This document shows positions 23,882 through 33,621 of a stretch of DNA of 64,000 nt, piece after piece (the stretch's first letter is position 1; the number at the start of each line of letters is the position of its first letter). The position numbers and the translations under genes are program-made. Below the pieces are notes generated by a model. The model was not told the DNA's origin. It saw only the letters and a list, made by a program, of their open reading frames with translations, and made no database searches. This DNA comes from Guillardia theta CCMP2712 (Eukaryota; Cryptophyceae; Pyrenomonadales; Geminigeraceae): assembly GCF_000315625.1 (NCBI RefSeq), contig NW_005434670.1, positions 929,964 to 993,963 of the forward strand, given 5' to 3'.

Positions 23882-24901
23882 TTAGAGGGGGTGTAATGGC
23901 GGCAACGCTAGTGATGCTGAACCTCGTTGCCAGGGCCAGGCGTCGCTAAGGATGTTGAGAAAGCTCATGTTGTCCTTCTTTGCTTGCTGTGAATGCGCGT
24001 CCTTCATAGCCAGCTGGTGTGCAGAGGAAGAATGCCTGCTGAATCGATTCTTGCTGGCTGTTCGAACTTTCATCTGCTCTGCTTGCAAGTGCGCATCGTG
24101 AGGCTCGCCGAAGATCTTAGGAGGAAAGATGGCCTTAGTCGGCGCTGACACCTCCTGCTGGTCGACCGGAGCAATTTGGTTCGGCATCCATGAATAGATG
24201 TCGGGCTGCCCTGACAAAGCCCCGGGCTGGCGACTTCCAGCGTGAGGGAGGGGGAGCCTGGAGAGAGCGATGGTTGTAGCGCCACATCGCAGCTGAGACC
24301 CATCGAGGACACAAGCGTTTGACTGCTGCTTGCTCCCCTTGAGCTGCTTCAGCAGATCCTGGATCAGCTTGTTGTCACGCGCCTCTTTGCGTTGCAGGCT
24401 GGACACCTCTGCTTCCACCTGCGACAGCTCCGACTTCCCCTCCTCTGACTTGCACGTCGCTCCCTCGAACGTCACTCCACACTTCTCACTGAGCGACTGC
24501 TCCCAGCTAGTCCAGGCATGTCCTGCTTCCTTGTCTAATGCCTTGTATCCAGCCATCAGGGTTGGCCAGCAGCATCCAAAGGCTTCGGCCTTCTGCCGCA
24601 TGGCGACGGCGCATTCTTTTCCACATGAAGAGCTCTGCTTCAGGTTTCCACACTTATCCCTGATGAGCTCACTGAACTTGGACATGTCTTCCTGCCCAGC
24701 ACACTTCTTGAATTGTGGGTGCATGGATGCGTACAACTGCGCTGTGGAAATCGCAGGCTGCTGCGCACTCTTCTCCGCCAGCTCAGCCTTCCTCTGGGGC
24801 GAGGAGATCAAGACCATGAGAGCGAGCACGCTCGCCATGCAGGTCAGCCCTGTCGCCAACGCTGCTCCCCCTCCTCCTCCTCCCAGTCGCCTGCCCGACA
24901 T
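23882..24901 (-). CDS. Membrane-anchored Cys-containing coiled-coil protein, unknown
   Basis: Single exon, 339 residues from the ATG at 24901. A glycine run (RRLGGGGGGAALATG) precedes one hydrophobic segment (LTCMASVLALMVLISS), so it is a type II membrane protein or is secreted. The next about 130 residues carry paired cysteines (KCAGQ, DKCGN, SSCGKECA, FGCCWP, EKCGV, ATCKS) compatible with disulfides. A short coiled coil (VEAEVSSLQRKEARDNKLIQ) and a Pro/Ser-rich low-complexity C-terminus follow. Not recognised as a family. It converges on the J-domain gene; the about 580 bp between them (23296-23881) hold no other supported gene. Confidence 0.6.
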   Translation of the reverse strand: MSGRRLGGGGGGAALATGLTCMASVLALMVLISSPQRKAELAEKSAQQPAISTAQLYASMHPQFKKCAGQEDMSKFSELIRDKCGNLKQSSSCGKECAVAMRQKAEAFGCCWPTLMAGYKALDKEAGHAWTSWEQSLSEKCGVTFEGATCKSEEGKSELSQVEAEVSSLQRKEARDNKLIQDLLKQLKGSKQQSNACVLDGSQLRCGATTIALSRLPLPHAGSRQPGALSGQPDIYSWMPNQIAPVDQQEVSAPTKAIFPPKIFGEPHDAHLQAEQMKVRTASKNRFSRHSSSAHQLAMKDAHSQQAKKDNMSFLNILSDAWPWQRGSASLALPPLHPL

Positions 24902-26315
24902 GGTCGCCTTCTCAAGAGACACAGTAACGGAATGTCCTGAATGTAACGGAAAATAACCTAAACTGTAACGTACAAGAGAACTCCTCGAGGTAAAGGAGTT
25001 TCAGACAGCGCGTGCAAAGTTGCTGATCGCTTAATATACTTATAATTTATACATATATATAAACGTCCCATAATGTTGAACCGATGGGTTTGACAGATTC
25101 AGAGGTGCAAATACACTATGGCCACAAATGGGTAGGGTTCTTTATGTCGGCACCCCCTGGGATAGACTCTAATGGGGGTGTGGCTCTGACATTGAGGGGC
25201 AAGAGAAAGATCCTCCATCTATGGACCCCCTTTCAATGATTGTTTCATGCAGTGGGCAGGCGGAAGAGTGGCTGGTTTCGAGGAGGGTGGGGTCTGTTTC
25301 CATGCATCTCGATTTGAACGGCCGAGTGAGCTCTTTCAATCATACCTCAAGGTAAGAAATCTTCCAATTGATCTACTATCAAATATACAACATCATCGCT
25401 ACCCTGCTCTCACACAGGACATCCGACTCTGACTCCTAGTGCCTGTGTGGTCCGTTTGCTGACCATTTCTTTTTTTGCACTGCTCACCCAAGGTGGACAT
25501 GTCGCAAATATCCGGGGTTCGTGCTGGGCATACCCTGAAGAATTCGAATTTTATAGGAACGTCTATAAGTAAAAAGGCACTAGAAGCTCTCTGACCTCCC
25601 TGAATCAGTACCTCACTCCCAACTGCATCGAATCTCGCATCACCCTACCCCCACAATATCCTGCTTACGTCGTGCTTTACTCTGCTGACAATCATTTGTA
25701 GGAAAATGTAAATCTCAAGAAGCCTCTTTTCGTTTATTTGGTTTCTAAAAATGAAACCAATAATATACTTTTAATACAAACAACGTACCGCTCTTCGTTC
25801 ATGCGTCCTCCCCTTCCGTTCCCAAACGCCATTGCTGTAGCAATGCTCTCCTTCCCGCCTGCCTTCCTGCCTGATCCACTCAACCCCTTCATGCTTGCTC
25901 CGTGTTCGCTTCCTTCTCAACTTACCCTCACTGTTTTTTATATCACCCCTCTTTTGCTAACGACCGCTCCTGAAACATTGACGACGGTAGATGGTTGCGA
26001 GCACTTGCCTTTGATCTTCTCACTGCTCTAGCTTGATGCTCTCAATTTCTGGCGGGATAATGAGGTTCCCGAGAAGTGACTCCACCATTGTAATCATTTG
26101 AGCGATGCATTTTACACGATGTTGATTAGAGTGAGGAAGTTGCCCACAATGTCGGATTGTGAAAATTTTCCCTGCAAAGCAATTTTCCCTGCTGCTTTGC
26201 AGGGAAAATCCTTCACTTCATCTCCCCATGCTGAGGAAAGTCTGACATCTTGTCTTTTCAGCTTTAGGTTATATTGGTTATTCTTGTCTCACAAACGGTG
26301 AGGCTTGTAGATGTT
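24902..26315. other. Spacer between divergent genes
   Basis: No supported gene. It holds a G/C-run stretch (25125-25310: gggtagggtt, caccccctgg, tgggggtgtgg), AT-rich sequence and a perfect 16-bp inverted repeat at 26166-26208. The 5' end of the kinase gene, possibly with a non-coding first exon, lies near 26250-26300. Confidence 0.4.
26166..26208. repeat. Perfect 16-bp inverted repeat, 11-nt loop
   Basis: Left arm ttttccctgcaaagca at 26166-26181, right arm tgctttgcagggaaaa at 26193-26208. The loop (attttccctgc) repeats part of the left arm. It could form a stable hairpin or be a compact palindromic element; it sits about 110 bp upstream of the kinase start codon. Confidence 0.8.
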
Positions 26316-28037
26316 ATGAGGTACAAACTTTCATATTCACAGTCTATGCAACAAGCGAAGGAGAAGGCAGGCTCGGCAGCAAAGGACTTCATACGCGCTT
26401 CCTCTGCGGCTGTTTCCGCCATCTTGAAGCGCAGAGAAGACTCGGACTGCACAGGAGAGGGTGTCTGCCATGAGGTTTCGCAAGAGGAGAGGAGGTCGCA
26501 GGATGAAACGGAGAGGCGTCATTCGGACACGAATAGCTGCCAGGGCAGAATCTCATGCGAGTCGAGAGAGGAAGAGATGATCTCTGCAAAGGCAGGAGAG
26601 CAGCCCATGTTGTCCCGCAGGAAACTCCCTGCGGTGAGGATCAGGGCAGCGATCAACTACATGATATCTCTCACTCAGAGTGGTATTCACAAGGATTACA
26701 TCCTGCAGGCAAGCGAGTATGGGCGGGGGCACTATGGGGTGGTGAGAAAGGCGACGGATCGATGGACGGGAGAGGAGGTGGCAGTGAAGGTGATCTCCAA
26801 GGTGGGAGACAACGGGGGACTGGAGACTCACCTGATTCAGCGGGAGATCGATATCATGAAAGACGTAGATCACCCCAACGTCGTGAGGATGTTCGCGTGC
26901 TACGAGTCCAGGAGCCACTTCCACATCGTCATGGAGCCGGTGACAGGAGGGCAGCTGCTGGACCGCATCGTGGCGAAGGAGCACTACTCGGAGACAGAGG
27001 CAGCCGACTGCTTCCTGCAGATTATCAGCGCGGTCAAGTACCTTCATCAGATCGGCATCGTTCACAGGGACCTCAAGCCGGAGAACGTCCTGTACGCCAG
27101 CCCGGACCCGGACTCTCCTCTCAAGATCTGTGACTTCGGGCTCAGCCTCAAGTCCGACATCGAAGAGCTCGAGGCCGGACGGGCCCGGATGTGGAGCAAG
27201 TGCGGGTCGCCGGACTACGTAGCTCCGGAGGTGCTGGGCCGCTCAGGGTACGGGAAGGAGTGCGACGTGTGGAGCTGCGGGTGCATCCTGTACGTGCTGC
27301 TGTGCGGGTTCGCTCCCTTCGGGCAGGACACGCTGAGGAAGAAGTTCAGCTCGATCTGCCGTGGGAAGTTCAACTTCCCCAGCCCCTACTGGGACCATGT
27401 GTCCGATGACGCCAAGGTGAGGAGGGTTGAGGAGGGAAGGAGACTTTGACGGAGAGATGAAGTGGAGCGTGGGGGGAGGGGGAGGGGGAGGGGAGGACGA
27501 CGGNNNNNNNNNNNNNNNNNNNNNNNNNNNNNNNNNNNNNNNNNNNNNNNNNNNNNNNNNNNNNNNNNNNNNNNNNNNNNNNNNNNNNNNNNNNNNNNNN
27601 NNNTCCTCCTCCCTCCTCCCCTCCTCCCTCCTCCCTCCTCCTCCTCCCCTCCCTCCCTCCTCCCCTCCCCCTCCCTCCCTCCTCCCCTCGCCCCTCCCTC
27701 CCTCCTCCTCCCTCTCCCCTCCTCCGCTCCCGTCCCCCTGCCCTCGCCTTCCTTCCCTCTCTGTCGACTTCTCCTCTCTCCATCTGTGTCCCGCCTCTTC
27801 TATATTGCAAGTCCGGCACCCTCTGCCTCTACTTCATCATCCCAGCCGTACGCGCTCCCGCTCTCTCTGACTCTTTCACAGCTCGCCGATCAAACAGGGA
27901 AGGGAGCCATCGGCTTCAAAGATTTCACTCGCCTCCTCTACGTCAGGACCAGGTCGTTCGTCCCTCGTGTCAGTGACGTCGACTTACCCTCCAGCAGGAA
28001 GTGCTCTGATTGCAACACAACAGTCCTTCGCCAATGA
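26316..28037 (+). CDS. CAMK/CDPK-like protein kinase (interrupted by gap)
   Basis: Ser/Thr kinase. Exon 26316-27416 encodes 367 residues: about 125 variable residues, then a kinase domain with glycine loop GRGHYGVV (136-143), VAVK lysine near 158, HRDLKPEN from 250, DFG at 273-275, YVAPE near 301-305 and DVWSCGCILYVLLCGFAPF. This pattern is that of calcium/calmodulin-dependent and calcium-dependent kinases. The last recognised exon 27882-28037 encodes an EF-hand-like fragment (DQTGKGAIGFKDFTRLL) and the stop, which favours the CDPK type. The rest of the kinase lobe, the autoinhibitory helix and the other EF hands should lie between, where a run of 100 N and collapsed CCT repeat occur, so sequence is missing from the assembly. 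The start is the ATG at 26316. The gene is head-to-head with the gene at 24901. Confidence 0.78.
27504..27603. other. Assembly gap (100 N)
   Basis: Exactly 100 N, flanked by G-rich sequence on the left and a CCT/CCCT tract on the right. A round-number gap inside a simple repeat; the true length is unknown and exons of the kinase are missing. Confidence 0.98.
27604..27780. repeat. CCT/CCCT pyrimidine tract
   Basis: Almost pure C/T sequence (tcctccctcctcccc variants) to the right of the gap, within an intron of the kinase gene. Confidence 0.85.
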
Positions 28038-28166
28038 CCGTCCTCTTCTCCTCCTCGTCCACGACAACGTTACAACAGCCACAACATGATTCTTTTGATT
28101 ATTCTTTCATTCCCCTCCTCTTGTAAATAGGTGTGACAGCACTAATCAATAATCGAGTACACCAGC

Positions 28167-29237
28167 TCAGCTGTCTAGCGAGCACACAAGCAACCGCTCT
28201 ACCCTCATGCTCCTCAGCTTGCAAAGATCTTCCAGCGTCAGCCACAAGTTCGGAACCACCCTGATCAATCTGTACGCGTCGTCGTAGGACAGAGCAAGGA
28301 GGAGAGAGTCTTCCGATGCCTGAACGTCTGCTCCCCTCTTGCCCTCTGATAGCGCTCGTTCCTTGGACAGGCCCTGCTTCAGCAGCCGGCAGATCTTCAT
28401 GACAGACATCTCCCCGAAGCACTCCCCCTTCTCCAGCTTGTCGATGATCACCCCGTCCAGCATACAGATGCAGCTCCCTGATGCAACCCAGAACATGTGA
28501 GTTCCTATCGAATCCTTCTTCGCAATAATCTCGTCCTTCTTGGCCACGCTCACCGTCATCCGGTCAGCAATCTCTCGCAGGCAGTTCATGTCCACCCTCC
28601 GAGCACGGATCGTGCTGCTCTGCAGCAAAGCAGCGACTCGTCCATCGATGTCGAGGGGAGAGTTCTTCACCGCCTCGATCCTCAACTCCAGCAGCCTCGT
28701 TCTCTTCATCCTCTCGCTGTTGACCCTGATGCAATCCTCCAACGAGAACCAGAGGTTTGGTACCATCCTCATCAACGGCAGGACGACCTTGTAAGACAGC
28801 TCAAGCAAGGTGCAAGTTTCCATGGCAACAATGTCGGCTGATCTCCGGCATTCCTGCAGTGCTGTCTTAATGTCGACTCCATCTCTGACCAGCTTGCAGA
28901 GCTTCACGACGAGCATCTCCCCAAAGCATCTTCCAGGCTGAAGAAAGTCTATGACCTTGTTGTCCAGGATACACTCACAGCACCCGGACACCAGCCAGAA
29001 CATGTGGGTCCCATGGCATCCCTTCCTCGCTATGAAATCTCCCCTCTCCACAATGCGCACAGACATCTTCTGTGCAACGAACTGGAGGCAGGTTGCATCC
29101 ACTGCCCTTGCTCGTATGATGGGCGAATTCATCAGGATCTGCATCTTTTCATGGAGATCGATGCTCCCCCTCCTGCTACACCTCGGCGATTCCTCCTCTT
29201 CATTACACTGCTTTTGATGTGCCTCCACCATACTCAT
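28167..29237 (-). CDS. Tandem cyclic-nucleotide-binding-like protein
   Basis: Single exon, 356 residues from the ATG at 29237. Two similar halves, about residues 30-180 and 200-350. Each has the cNMP-fold signs: an entry of the type RGDFIARKG or KDEIIAKKDSIGTHMFWVASG, a G-x-CFGEM turn, and a [RK]RxADI/V-A-E ... L-LSY ending followed by RMVPNLWFSLED or RVVPNLWLTLED. Between the FGE turn and the Arg-containing strand there is an extra stretch of about 20 residues in both halves (e.g. VVKLCKLVRDGVDIKTALQE), which most cNMP domains lack. Whether cAMP or cGMP binds is not decided. No kinase or channel part is attached, so it may be a regulatory subunit-like protein. It converges on the kinase gene with 129 bp between them. 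Confidence 0.72.
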   Translation of the reverse strand: MSMVEAHQKQCNEEEESPRCSRRGSIDLHEKMQILMNSPIIRARAVDATCLQFVAQKMSVRIVERGDFIARKGCHGTHMFWLVSGCCECILDNKVIDFLQPGRCFGEMLVVKLCKLVRDGVDIKTALQECRRSADIVAMETCTLLELSYKVVLPLMRMVPNLWFSLEDCIRVNSERMKRTRLLELRIEAVKNSPLDIDGRVAALLQSSTIRARRVDMNCLREIADRMTVSVAKKDEIIAKKDSIGTHMFWVASGSCICMLDGVIIDKLEKGECFGEMSVMKICRLLKQGLSKERALSEGKRGADVQASEDSLLLALSYDDAYRLIRVVPNLWLTLEDLCKLRSMRVERLLVCSLDS

Positions 29238-30074
29238 CGGAATTCAACTGCTACGACTAGTTCTTCCTACTCATCAGCATTGCTCAAACCTTCCTGTGCT
29301 CGAACCCTTCTCTCTATGTCTTGGTATTGCCCTCAGATGACTGTCTTCTCTCTCTCTCCTCTCCTCTTCACTCCTCTCCTCTACTTCGCTGCTGCTCGCC
29401 CTCGCCCGTGGCTTTCGATTCCTCCCGTTGCGTCTGCAGGGAATGCACGGGATACCGAGAGGTCGTGGTAATTATCGAAAACACTTCTTTTCGAATACAT
29501 AGAGATTTGGTTTCTTCGAAACGCTGTAGTTTGAGAACCAGGGCATGCCGGTCACAGGGTTGTTGGACCCCCTTCTCCTACTGTGAAATCAAATCAATTG
29601 GAGGTGGGTCATCTCCAAGCAATTATATTGACCAATTTATGCACGCAGTGTCGGGTCGCCTGAATTGGGGGTAGGGTGCTTCTGAAAGAGGTCAAGGGTC
29701 GGAAAAGACGGTCCAAATATTGAGATTTTGGGGTGGGTGGTGGAAAATTTGGGGGTACCCTACAACACCCCTGGGATACAACAGGGTGGATCGGGGGTGG
29801 TTGTAGCTTACACGACAGAGGGGGGTGGTGGACCATGACTGCCTGTTGTGCCATGTGACAGGTCCCGGACCTACCCCATGTGAGAACGGGACCCACCCAC
29901 CCCACCTCTCGATTCACCATCCCGTTGGCCCCCGGGACGCTGGGTTGGGGGTTGCATTGGCTACTTCACAATCCAACGCCCCCACACCAGGCTCATCGTT
30001 TTCTCGAATCTAGCACTAATATCAAATGCGATAGTGCAGCTCACCTTTGTAAATCCTGCACCAGATTGAGGACC

Positions 30075-30760
30075 TCTCCGGCTGTAAACGGTCACGAGGT
30101 CTCCCCCGGACTGATGAGTCGGTCTACGGGCCGGGGGCCGGGGGTCCGAGGATGGCCCGGGCGTGGCACTGCGGCATGTGCCACTGCGACTGTTGTGAGT
30201 CCGTGGAGGGCTCGCCGGGGTCGTTTTTTACTCAAAGTTAAGTTAAAAATCTTTACTCAAAGTTAAGTTAAAAAATCAGTACCGTGCTCATCGGCTCTTA
30301 CCGTACTGTTCGGATTTTCATAGCCGGGGCCCGCCGCAGCAGACGGGCAGCCGCGCCGCTGAAGTCGGACCATCGCTGAGTCGCGGCCGGATTTCCGAAG
30401 TTCTCTCAGCTGAGCTGCGGCGAAGGTACTGAAAGCCTGACTCGGAGTATCATGCGGCATGGCAGTTCAGTTAAAGCACTGAGTAGCCGGGCGGCCTGGC
30501 AAGATGACCGTACCGTACTGTGAGGGTCAACTGAGTTGCCAGGTTGAGAGTCGGCGGCGGCGAGGCTCGCTGTCTTTTCCGACCGAGAGTCTCACTGTCG
30601 GCCCGGACGGCACGGGCCGTACGGTACGGTCAGAGTCCGATGAAGTTCGCCCGGCCCGGGTCACCGGTATCATAGTATCCGACCGATCATACTGATATGA
30701 TAGTCAATGTCAGTGATTGGCAGTCACCGTGCAGTACGGTATGCGGCGCGGCCTGTCACG
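30075..30760. repeat. GC-rich dispersed island C
   Basis: The longest of the seven islands. Words: gggccgggggccgggggtc, gcccggcccggg, tcaccggt, and several TACGGTA/ACCGTAC words (accgtaccgtactg, gtacggtacggtc, cagtacggtatg). It includes the 25-bp tandem repeat. Boundaries approximate. Confidence 0.55.
30227..30276. repeat. 25-bp tandem duplication
   Basis: Unit beginning tttactcaaagttaagttaa, present twice head-to-tail (30227-30251 and 30252-30276), inside island C. Confidence 0.85.
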
Positions 30761-31910
30761 GCGCACAGTGTCGAGAAGTTCAGATGTCACAGTGTGCATT
30801 CCATGGCATTTTCTAATGCTCGCTTTTGATCATTTTCGAGCGGGGTACTTCAGCCCAGGATTTTTGAATGGTCGGCGCACTGAAAATTTGTACCAGAAAC
30901 TTCGATAATGGTTGAAAGTATGTTTGAATCGGGGACCGTGTCGAGCAGTTTTAGGTTTACAAGTATTCTTGCTTCCTCCAAACAACAAGGTTTCAAACAT
31001 TAAAACTATTTTTGACCTTACACGCTTTTACACGCCTGGGGGGTGCATATACAACCAAATCGCCTGCCCTACCCTTCCCCCATTGCTCTGCATCCGCACC
31101 CGCCGGCGCAGGCGGCGTTTGTTTGAATCCCAGATGGCTCTCAGCCAATGGCTCTTTCATCTTATTCAAGCTCCAGGCCATCCAAGGTTGGATCATGTGT
31201 GAATGTTTGTACTTTTGCGGCATACTGCAAGACGACGTTTCAAACAGCTCGAGCTTGTTTTTCAAAGGAAGCTGTAGGAATCAGCATCGCCATGGATTCC
31301 AGAGCCTAGGGCTGTTTTCGAATCCTTTTGATGCTCATTGCAAGATGGAGAATTGCTCGTTTTTGGTGATCAAGCATCCACAACCCTCTTTCGTATGCTT
31401 GAGCTTCGAGCACATCTCTGACTGTAGAGTTGTTTGGTGTCTAGATTGTTTCTCGTAAAGGATCTCTCTGATTAGGCAATTGATTGTTGTTTTGGTTGGC
31501 ATTCTACAAGACCCATACTTCCTCCTCTCTGTGTCAACCAAGCACATAAGCATAAGGCATGTCAGTCGTGTAGGCAACTTGATTGCAAATAGATCGCAAG
31601 TGTAAGATCTATGAACTATTCAACGCCATGAATGCCGGATGTGAATGAACTTCCCTCAGGACTTCTCAGTATCAGAACCAGCGAGCTAAGACATAAGGTA
31701 GAGTCTCCATTGAATATCATTCCTGCGAATGTAATGTTTTTATCAGTTGTGGGGAAGAGAAGCATGGAGACAAGCGGGTGCCCAAGCGAATAGGAACATC
31801 TTGCGGATGTAGGTTTGGACAAAGACGGCGATGATTCCGAGGTTGTGAAACAGGCAGCGAAAAGATGCTGAGGTTTTCGGAGTTCATAAACATGGCTTGT
31901 GACGAGCATG

Positions 31911-32768
31911 TCACACGTAAAGCGATGGAAAACAACAAACAAAAATTGTAAAGCAATCGAAAGCAACGAAAATCAATTGAAAACAACAAACAAAATTCTT
32001 CTCAAACGTCTTACTCCTTGACTTCAACCACTGATTGAACATCATTTTGACCTCGGTCATATCTCGACAAATCCGATTGTACTCCGCCGCTGAACAGAAA
32101 GTTGTTTGCGCCATCTTTTCAACGAGTGGTGCCGGGTTTGCAATCGAGAAGTGAGAGATTTCACAGTATTTATTATTTTCGATGTCGTCTTCATGAAAAA
32201 ATATATACCCATGCACTCTGAAATTATCGTGGAGATCATCGTTGGCATGCTCCAACATGCAAGGAAAGCTGAAGAAACACATTTTTGGTATAGCATTCAT
32301 TTCATCCGTATCCTTGTAAATTGATTGATAACAATCACGGTTTCCAACCTTGTTCAAAATTCTTTTCAGGGCCACACAGGGCACTCGATTAGTTATAATG
32401 GTTTCGTCTACATGTTCCAAGAGGACTCCATTGTACATGATGTACACTTCGACAACCTGTGCATCTGAGTGCAGCGATTTGATCATGCCCAGTCGATTCA
32501 CTTCAACGCCCCTGTGATCTTCACACTGATATTGAACCCCTGTGCCAGGCTCAAGAATAATATTCAAATTACTGCTTGGCTTTTTCCAGTACATCCTGGG
32601 CAAGTCTCGATCATCAACTGACGTATGCAGGATCATTCGAAGCTTCAAATCTTGAGGTGTCTTTGACTCATCACAAGTCTCTTCCTGCTCCAAGAATGTA
32701 TCGAAATCTTCCTGCCTTCGCCTTCTCTGAATTCCATTTGTTGCTGATACACGACGGTGAAGATTCAT
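31911..32768 (-). CDS. Hypothetical protein, unrecognised
   Basis: Open frame of 285 residues from the ATG at 32768. The frame stays open further upstream, but that part is translated from a GGGAGGGAGG purine tract and is unlikely to be real. The middle (CEDHRGVEVNRLGMIKSLHS to VALKRILNKVGNR) alternates short strands and has a weak look of a BAH/SH3-like fold; this is only an impression. The C-terminus (FVCCFQLIFVAFDCFTIFVC) is translated from a low-complexity AACAAACAAAA repeat and may be beyond the true end or a splice site. The gene could also be a remnant; no neighbour supports a role. Confidence 0.4.
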   Translation of the reverse strand: MNLHRRVSATNGIQRRRRQEDFDTFLEQEETCDESKTPQDLKLRMILHTSVDDRDLPRMYWKKPSSNLNIILEPGTGVQYQCEDHRGVEVNRLGMIKSLHSDAQVVEVYIMYNGVLLEHVDETIITNRVPCVALKRILNKVGNRDCYQSIYKDTDEMNAIPKMCFFSFPCMLEHANDDLHDNFRVHGYIFFHEDDIENNKYCEISHFSIANPAPLVEKMAQTTFCSAAEYNRICRDMTEVKMMFNQWLKSRSKTFEKNFVCCFQLIFVAFDCFTIFVCCFPSLYV

Positions 32769-32804
32769 TTGTTGGTGTCTATAACTGGAGCGCAAGGGAA
32801 AGGG

Positions 32805-32912
32805 AAGCAACGGGGAGAGAGGGGAGCAGGGGGGAGGGAGGGAGCAGGGAGGAAGGGAGGGGAGCAGGGGGGAGGGAGGGAGGGAGAAGAGCATGGAAGG
32901 AGGAGGGGAGGG
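32805..32912. repeat. GGGAGGGAGG purine tract
   Basis: Irregular array of ggggagggagg and gagcagggggg units at the 5' flank of the hypothetical gene, on its non-coding strand. Confidence 0.75.
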
Positions 32913-33429
32913 ATACTTGCAATGGAGATCTCAGGATTTTTAATGAAAATTATTTGCTCTTTGATCGGGGGCAAGGGGACCTGTGTTTCGGTGGCACCCT
33001 ATAGACATAGGGTAGGTATCCATATAAAACAACCGGTGTAGAAAAAAAAGATTGCCGTTGCTAGCTGGCATACGACTCCTTGATTTGAAAACAAAAATAC
33101 TTATTGGCTGGATTTACTACACTCGTCAATGGCTGACACTAATAAGATTTCATGAGCGTGTATCGAAATATACGAATAACCCTACCCCCTCCACATCAGA
33201 CAAACATACCGGTACACAGGGTAGAGAGCAGCCAAGAGGCGTGTAAGCCGGAACTCAAATGCTTAAAACAAATATAAAAGAGTACTGAGTGGTACAAATC
33301 ATCCTGGTACAAAATTGACTAAAAACTGTATGCTTATGATCAAATTAACAGGTACAAGTGTTTGTTAAAAGGATATTAATTTATAATTGGGCATTAGTAA
33401 ATGCCATGGAATGTTTCCTCACTCCGAGG

Positions 33430-33600
33430 CTCATAGAGCCGGCCGGCGGCTCCGAAACAAACTTAACTCAGTTCCGGTGGTAACTTGCCGGGCGCGAGCG
33501 GCCCGCCGCGGCGGCACTGACTCCCGGGCGGGCCCGGCCGGAGCCGGGCCCGGGAACCCCTAATAAGTACCCGGCTAGTTCGTTTCAAAAGTTTCCGGGA
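33430..33600. repeat. GC-rich dispersed island D
   Basis: Short copy of the island type: agccggccggcggc, gggcgggcccggccgg, gccgggcccggg. It ends about 20 bp before the putative start codon at 33622 and so could be part of that gene's promoter region. Confidence 0.5.
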
Positions 33601-33621
33601 GAAAATTTGACCACCAGTGGG

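Larger units (their letters stand above)
29238..31910. other. Repeat-rich spacer
   Basis: No supported gene in 2.7 kb. It holds a G-run stretch (29580-29960, e.g. ggggtgggtggtgg, gggggtaccc), a GC-rich island (about 30075-30760) and a 25-bp tandem duplication. Short open frames at 30912-31458 have no motifs. Confidence 0.45.

Noticed and set aside
32769-32894. Upstream N-terminus of the 31911-32768 frame (PPSPLLPSLPPCSLPP)
   Set aside because: It is the translation of a GGGAGGGAGG purine tract; the later ATG at 32768 is a more natural start.
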